Shown piece by piece: positions 7,093 to 9,821 of a stretch of 9,821 nucleotides of DNA; the stretch's first letter is position 1, and each line of letters starts with the position of its first letter. A program made the position numbers and the translations under genes. The notes under the pieces were generated by a model. That model had not been told where the DNA came from. It made no database searches and worked only from the letters and a program-made list of their open reading frames with translations. The stretch is from Actinomycetota bacterium (GTDB lineage: Bacteria; Actinomycetota; Actinomycetes; Nanopelagicales; Nanopelagicaceae): the NCBI GenBank assembly GCA_009699825.1, contig WLNM01000029.1, positions 1-9,821 on the forward strand. Reading direction: 5' to 3'.

Positions 7093-9027
7093 CTCTTTCA
7101 GCCAGAGCTTGTCTTTATCGCTGACGTTAAAGGCCGTATAAAACTCATCGATATTTCGAACAATGGCATTACATCTAAATTCATATGGCGAATGCGGATC
7201 TGTAGCGATTCGACGACGTAGTTCTTCGGGGCGAACCTTTCCGCGCCATGCTTGTGCCCATGCAAGAAAGAATCGTTGTTCTCCTGTTAATCCATCGATA
7301 ACAGGGGCAGATGCACCCTTTAAAGCCAGTAAATAAGCCTTATAGGCGATGCTGAGGCCACCTAAGTCACCAATGTTTTCTCCCACTGTCAGGGCGCCAT
7401 TAACGGTGATGTCAGGGGTTTCTTCAGGGGAGAGTGCATCGAATTGTGCGATTAGTGCATTGGCACGGATTTCGAATTCATCACGATCAGATTGGGTCCA
7501 CCAATCCACCATATTTCCAGCACCATCATATTTAGAGCCTTGGTCATCAAAGCCGTGACCAATCTCGTGGCCAATGACTGCGCCGATTCCGCCGTAATTC
7601 ACTGCAGGGTCTGCATCGATATCAAAAAATGGCGGTTGCAAAATAGCGGCGGGAAAAACAATCTCATTCATGCCGGGGTTGTAATAAGCATTAACTGTTT
7701 GCGGAGTCATGTACCACTCGGTGCGATCAACAGGTGCACCTATTTTGGCTAACTCGTAGTCGCGAGCAAACGCCGAGATTCGTCCAAGATTTCCGAAGAG
7801 ATCATCTGCACTAATACTCAGCGATGAATAATCACGCCACTTATCTGGATAGCCAATCTTGGGCGTGAACTGAGTGAGTTTTTCGAAAGCTTTAGATTTG
7901 GTTTCAGAACTCATCCATGAGAGCTCGCTAATACTGATGCGATATGCCTCAATCAGATTTGCCACGAGTTCGTTCATGGCCTGCTTTGCAGCAGGTGGAA
8001 AATGGCGCTCTACATATATACGGCCAACAGCCTCACCGAGTGAGCCTTCGACTAGTGACACAGCACGTTTCCAGCGCTCGCGAATCTGTGGAGTACCAGA
8101 AAGAGTTGTTCCGTAGAAGGCAAAGTTTTGTTGCACCACTGCATCGTTGAGATATGCAGCAGAACCTGAAATGAGTTGCCACTTAAGCCAGAGCACCCAT
8201 GCATTGCGATCAAATTTTTCGAGCAGTGCTGAAACGCCAGAGAAGAAATCAGGTTCGCGAACGATGACTGATTCAAATGCTTTCGGTGGGACTTCACCAG
8301 ATTTCAACCAGAGTGGGAAATCTAATGCGGGTGCTAATTTTTCTAGTTCAGTGCGACTGTGTTTGTTATATGTCAGCGTTGCGTCGCGATCGCGAACTTG
8401 ATCCCAATGGCATGCAGCGATGGAGGTTTCAAGAGCAAGAATTGATGCAACATCCGCAGCGCTGGCAGTGATACCGGTAAGTGCGAACATCTTTGAAACG
8501 TGCTCTAGAAAGGCTTCGCGAATTGGCGCGTACTGTTCTTCACGGTAATAGGACTCATCAGGCAGTGAAATTCCACCCTGACCCAGATAAATAATATTTG
8601 TCTCTGAATCCATGGCATCGGTATAAATTGAGGCACCAAAAATTCCGCCAACACCCTTCATTTCAAGACGTGACATGGTTGAGATGAAATCTGATACCGA
8701 TGCAATTGCATCGATGGCAGCAAGGTCTGTGGCCAGCGGCGTTGTCCCAAGTTTTTCGATCGCATCAGTGTCCATAAATGATCGATATAGATCGCCAATT
8801 TTCTGGGCATCCGCACCAGCGCCTTTAATCTGGTGAGCGCCTTCGATGATTTCGCGAACCTGTGCTTCGGCTTCATCATGAAGCGCATAGGCAACGCCAT
8901 CGGATGCACGATCTGCTGGAATTTGGTGGGACTTAAGCCATCGACCATTGAGATAGCGATAGAGGTCATCGCCTGGAGCGAATTCTGAATCTATATGTGA
9001 AAGATCTATTCCACTCTTTAACGCCAT
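7069..9027 (-). CDS. M13-family zinc metallopeptidase (neprilysin/PepO type)
   Basis: The 652-residue protein has the full M13 signature. It contains the substrate-binding NAYYNP (446-451), the zinc motif HEIGH (His487, Glu488, His491), the third zinc ligand Glu550 with Asp554 in GENIGD, and DPHSPYEFR (610-618) near the end. The N-terminal M13 domain begins DDLYRYLNGRWL (20-31). The chain ends in RIW, keeping the family's terminal Trp but not the usual Cys three residues before it. No signal peptide or membrane anchor is visible, so a cytoplasmic oligopeptidase is likely, unlike anchored neprilysin. ATG at 9027 is preferred over an in-frame TTG at 9054, because a G-run lies 9 nt upstream and the homologous N-terminus starts close to it. 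The gene diverges from the MarR regulator across a palindrome that may control both genes. The stop overlaps the MFS gene by 24 bp. Confidence 0.96.
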   Translation of the reverse strand: MALKSGIDLSHIDSEFAPGDDLYRYLNGRWLKSHQIPADRASDGVAYALHDEAEAQVREIIEGAHQIKGAGADAQKIGDLYRSFMDTDAIEKLGTTPLATDLAAIDAIASVSDFISTMSRLEMKGVGGIFGASIYTDAMDSETNIIYLGQGGISLPDESYYREEQYAPIREAFLEHVSKMFALTGITASAADVASILALETSIAACHWDQVRDRDATLTYNKHSRTELEKLAPALDFPLWLKSGEVPPKAFESVIVREPDFFSGVSALLEKFDRNAWVLWLKWQLISGSAAYLNDAVVQQNFAFYGTTLSGTPQIRERWKRAVSLVEGSLGEAVGRIYVERHFPPAAKQAMNELVANLIEAYRISISELSWMSSETKSKAFEKLTQFTPKIGYPDKWRDYSSLSISADDLFGNLGRISAFARDYELAKIGAPVDRTEWYMTPQTVNAYYNPGMNEIVFPAAILQPPFFDIDADPAVNYGGIGAVIGHEIGHGFDDQGSKYDGAGNMVDWWTQSDRDEFEIRANALIAQFDALSPEETPDITVNGALTVGENIGDLGGLSIAYKAYLLALKGASAPVIDGLTGEQRFFLAWAQAWRGKVRPEELRRRIATDPHSPYEFRCNAIVRNIDEFYTAFNVSDKDKLWLKESERVRIW

Positions 9028-9043
9028 CTTCGTGTGCCCCCGC

Positions 9044-9070
9044 AGCTTATTCAAGTAGTTGAAAGTTCAA
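9044..9070 (-). promoter_or_regulatory. Candidate promoter of the M13 peptidase gene
   Basis: On the minus strand TTGAAC (9070-9065) could act as a -35 and TAAGCT (9049-9044) as a -10, with a short 15-nt spacer. The -35 lies within one half of the inverted repeat at 9057-9072, so a repressor bound there would block it. The start codon at 9027 would be about 10 nt from the predicted transcript start. Weak on its own, strengthened by the palindrome. Confidence 0.3.
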
Positions 9071-9072
9071 CT
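9057..9072. promoter_or_regulatory. Inverted-repeat operator, probable MarR-family binding site
   Basis: AGTTGAA-AG-TTCAACT is a perfect 7-bp inverted repeat with a 2-bp centre, lying between the divergent peptidase and marR starts. A 16-bp AT-rich palindrome is the usual size and style of a site for a MarR dimer, and such genes commonly regulate themselves and a divergent neighbour. It covers the probable -35 elements of both promoters. Binding by the adjacent MarR protein is inferred. Confidence 0.6.
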
Positions 9073-9088
9073 TCTCGCGTACCATAAT
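9059..9088 (+). promoter_or_regulatory. Candidate promoter of the marR gene
   Basis: TTGAAA (9059-9064) is one mismatch from the -35 consensus. CATAAT (9083-9088), one mismatch from TATAAT, lies 18 nt downstream; the overlapping TACCAT (9080-9085) is an alternative -10. Either would start transcription at or within a few bases of the ATG at 9093, and no Shine-Dalgarno is visible, so the mRNA is probably leaderless. The -35 is embedded in the inverted repeat. Confidence 0.5.
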
Positions 9089-9092
9089 CTCT

Positions 9093-9566
9093 ATGGCAGA
9101 CGCTACAACACCTAAATGGCTCAATCCATCTGAGATGAAGGCTTGGCGTCGATACATTGTTGCCAGCCGCCGTTTATTAGAAGCCCTTGATTCTGACCTC
9201 GAACCCCATGATGTTTCTATGGCTGATTACGAAATCCTGGCCCAACTCAGTGACGCCCCAGATCGCAGAATGCGAATGAGCGAGTTGGCAGATGTTGCAA
9301 TGTTGTCGCGCTCCAGACTTTCACATCGCATGAAGGTCATGGAAAAAGCAGGATGGGTAAAACGAGAAGCTTGCCCGATTGATAAGCGCGGCTATTTTGC
9401 AGTGATGACACCAAAGGGTTGGAAAGCGATTGTGGCAGCAGCCCCAGATCATGTTGAAAGTGTGCGCTCGCGATTTGTGGATCACTTAACTAAAGCTGAT
9501 CAAATTGCACTTGCAGAAATATTTGAACGAGTTGGTAATGAGTTAAGAAACTCTGATTTGGATTAA
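9093..9566 (+). CDS. MarR-family winged-helix transcriptional regulator
   Basis: The 157-residue protein has the MarR layout: N-terminal dimerisation helix (~12-35, KAWRRYIVASRRLLEAL), helices around DYEILAQLSDAP (45-56), the winged helix with the recognition helix near 72-88 (SRSRLSHRMKVMEKAGW), the wing REACPIDKRGYFAVMTPKG (91-109, Asp97 and Arg99 in the conserved D-x-R position), and C-terminal dimer helices (~115-152). It has one cysteine, Cys94, at the base of the wing; whether it senses oxidants or electrophiles is unknown. MarR proteins are usually dimeric repressors released by small ligands or oxidation. The gene is divergent to the M13 peptidase with a palindrome between them, suggesting autoregulation plus control of the peptidase. 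It is followed after 11 bp by a strong terminator, so it is probably monocistronic. Confidence 0.95.
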   Translation: MADATTPKWLNPSEMKAWRRYIVASRRLLEALDSDLEPHDVSMADYEILAQLSDAPDRRMRMSELADVAMLSRSRLSHRMKVMEKAGWVKREACPIDKRGYFAVMTPKGWKAIVAAAPDHVESVRSRFVDHLTKADQIALAEIFERVGNELRNSDLD

Positions 9567-9577
9567 TTATAGGAAGC

Positions 9578-9611
9578 AAAAAAGCCCGCCACTTTCGTGG
9601 CGGGCTTTTTT
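9578..9611. terminator. Bidirectional intrinsic terminator
   Basis: AAAAAAGCCCGCCAC (9578-9592), loop TTTC (9593-9596), then GTGGCGGGCTTTTTT (9597-9611). The nine-base GC-rich stem is perfect and is flanked by A6 and T6, so the hairpin ends transcription from both sides: marR on the plus strand and the basic-tail gene on the minus strand, whose stop lies 14 bp beyond it. It is the only canonical intrinsic terminator seen in the window. Confidence 0.96.
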
Positions 9612-9625
9612 AATAAGCGAAATGC

Positions 9626-9821
9626 TTACTTTGCTGCTGCCTTCTTGCGACGACGACGCTTTGGAGCGCCTGTCTTTGCAGCAGCCTTCTTGCGACGACG
9701 CTTTGGAGCTGCTTTCTTAGCAGCTGCCTTCTTGCGACGACGCTTTGGAGCTGCTTTCTTAGCAGCTGCCTTCTTACGACGACGCTTTGGAGCTGCCTTC
9801 TTTGCAGCAGCCTTCTTACGA
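9626..9821 (-). CDS. Nucleoid-type basic protein, repetitive C-terminal tail (N-terminus outside window)
   Basis: Reading the minus strand, an open frame enters at the window edge and ends with TAA at 9626-9628, giving about 64 residues. They consist only of Lys, Arg, Ala and Pro plus one Thr-Gly pair. The tail is built from a 14-residue unit, RRRKKAAAKKAAPK, repeated about four times; the last copy is altered to RRRRKKAAAK and carries the variant TGAPK junction. This resembles the histone H1-like tails on actinobacterial HU proteins and other nucleoid proteins, which bind DNA by charge. The globular N-terminal domain is beyond the window, so HU fusion, H1-like protein or another basic-tailed nucleic-acid-binding protein (for example a ribosome-associated one) cannot be separated. 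The terminator at 9578-9611 lies 14 bp after the stop. Confidence 0.8.
   Translation of the reverse strand, partial: RKKAAAKKAAPKRRRKKAAAKKAAPKRRRKKAAAKKAAPKRRRKKAAAKTGAPKRRRRKKAAAK
9641..9821. repeat. 42-bp in-frame tandem repeat
   Basis: The copies are 9686-9727 and 9728-9769 (identical), 9770-9811 (a few substitutions), 9641-9685 (45 bp, with an extra ACG giving a fourth Arg and a diverged segment at 9668-9673), and a partial copy at 9812-9821 that continues past the edge. The period is a multiple of three and the copies encode the basic tail. Identity of two neighbouring copies, including silent positions, points to recent duplication or gene conversion. Confidence 0.95.

Noticed and set aside
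8147..8401. Plus-strand open frame opposite the M13 peptidase, and similar ones at 7349-7558, 7492-7752, 7874-8116 and 8277-8471
   Set aside because: They lie wholly within a gene with complete M13 motifs on the other strand, encode no recognisable domain and lack promoter or ribosome-binding signals.
9028..9054. TTG at 9054 as the start of the M13 peptidase
   Set aside because: The nine extra residues (MNKLRGHTK) overlap the presumed promoter and G-rich ribosome-binding region and have no counterpart I recognise in the family; ATG 9027 fits better.
9641..9821. Regular repeats that might be a CRISPR array
   Set aside because: The units are contiguous, with no unique spacers, and stay in frame in a coding sequence for a Lys/Ala/Arg tail.
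1..9821. Defence island, toxin-antitoxin pair or mobile element
   Set aside because: No transposase, integrase, nuclease, toxin-like small gene pair or terminal repeats were found; the genes are housekeeping, transport and regulatory types.

Overview
The window looks like chromosomal DNA from a small-genome actinobacterium, possibly a freshwater acI (Nanopelagicales)-type lineage. The evidence is indirect: intermediate to low GC, near-zero intergenic space, convergent genes that overlap at their 3' ends, several start codons placed directly after TANNNT-like -10 elements (leaderless style), a metallophosphoesterase of a type I associate with Actinobacteria, and a nucleoid-protein tail of Lys/Ala/Arg repeats. 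The lineage is an inference from gene style, not from a marker gene. No mobile element, tRNA, rRNA or CRISPR array is visible.

Layout. Positions 1-459 hold the 3' part of a calcineurin-like metallophosphoesterase (+). A 79-bp gap with repeated TCACCC elements follows. Next is a large AT-rich MalT/LAL-type LuxR regulator (539-3142, +), with a GNAT acetyltransferase 18 bp downstream (3161-3712, +). The acetyltransferase runs tail-to-tail, with an 11-bp overlap, into tgt, the tRNA-guanine transglycosylase (3702-4952, -). A 25-bp divergent promoter separates tgt from an alpha/beta hydrolase (4978-5844, +). The hydrolase abuts an MFS transporter (5845-7092, +) as TAAATG, so these two are probably one operon. 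The transporter overlaps by 24 bp the end of an M13 (neprilysin/PepO-type) metallopeptidase (7069-9027, -). The peptidase diverges from a MarR-family regulator (9093-9566, +) across a short promoter region holding a perfect inverted repeat, the best candidate operator here. A strong bidirectional terminator (9578-9611) separates marR from the 3' end of a minus-strand gene for a basic, repeat-rich DNA-binding tail (9626-9821, running off the window).

Functional links supported by layout: MarR with the divergent M13 peptidase (shared operator/promoter), the hydrolase with the MFS transporter (co-transcription), and perhaps the LAL regulator with the acetyltransferase. The remaining adjacencies look like ordinary packing. 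There is no gene-free stretch longer than 300 bases.

I see no clear undescribed multi-gene system. The points most worth a second look are the MarR operator, the insertion-bearing Tgt with a variant wobble-recognition motif, the 42-bp repeat tail, the overlapping -10 elements at 4966-4972, and the compositionally distinct LAL regulator.
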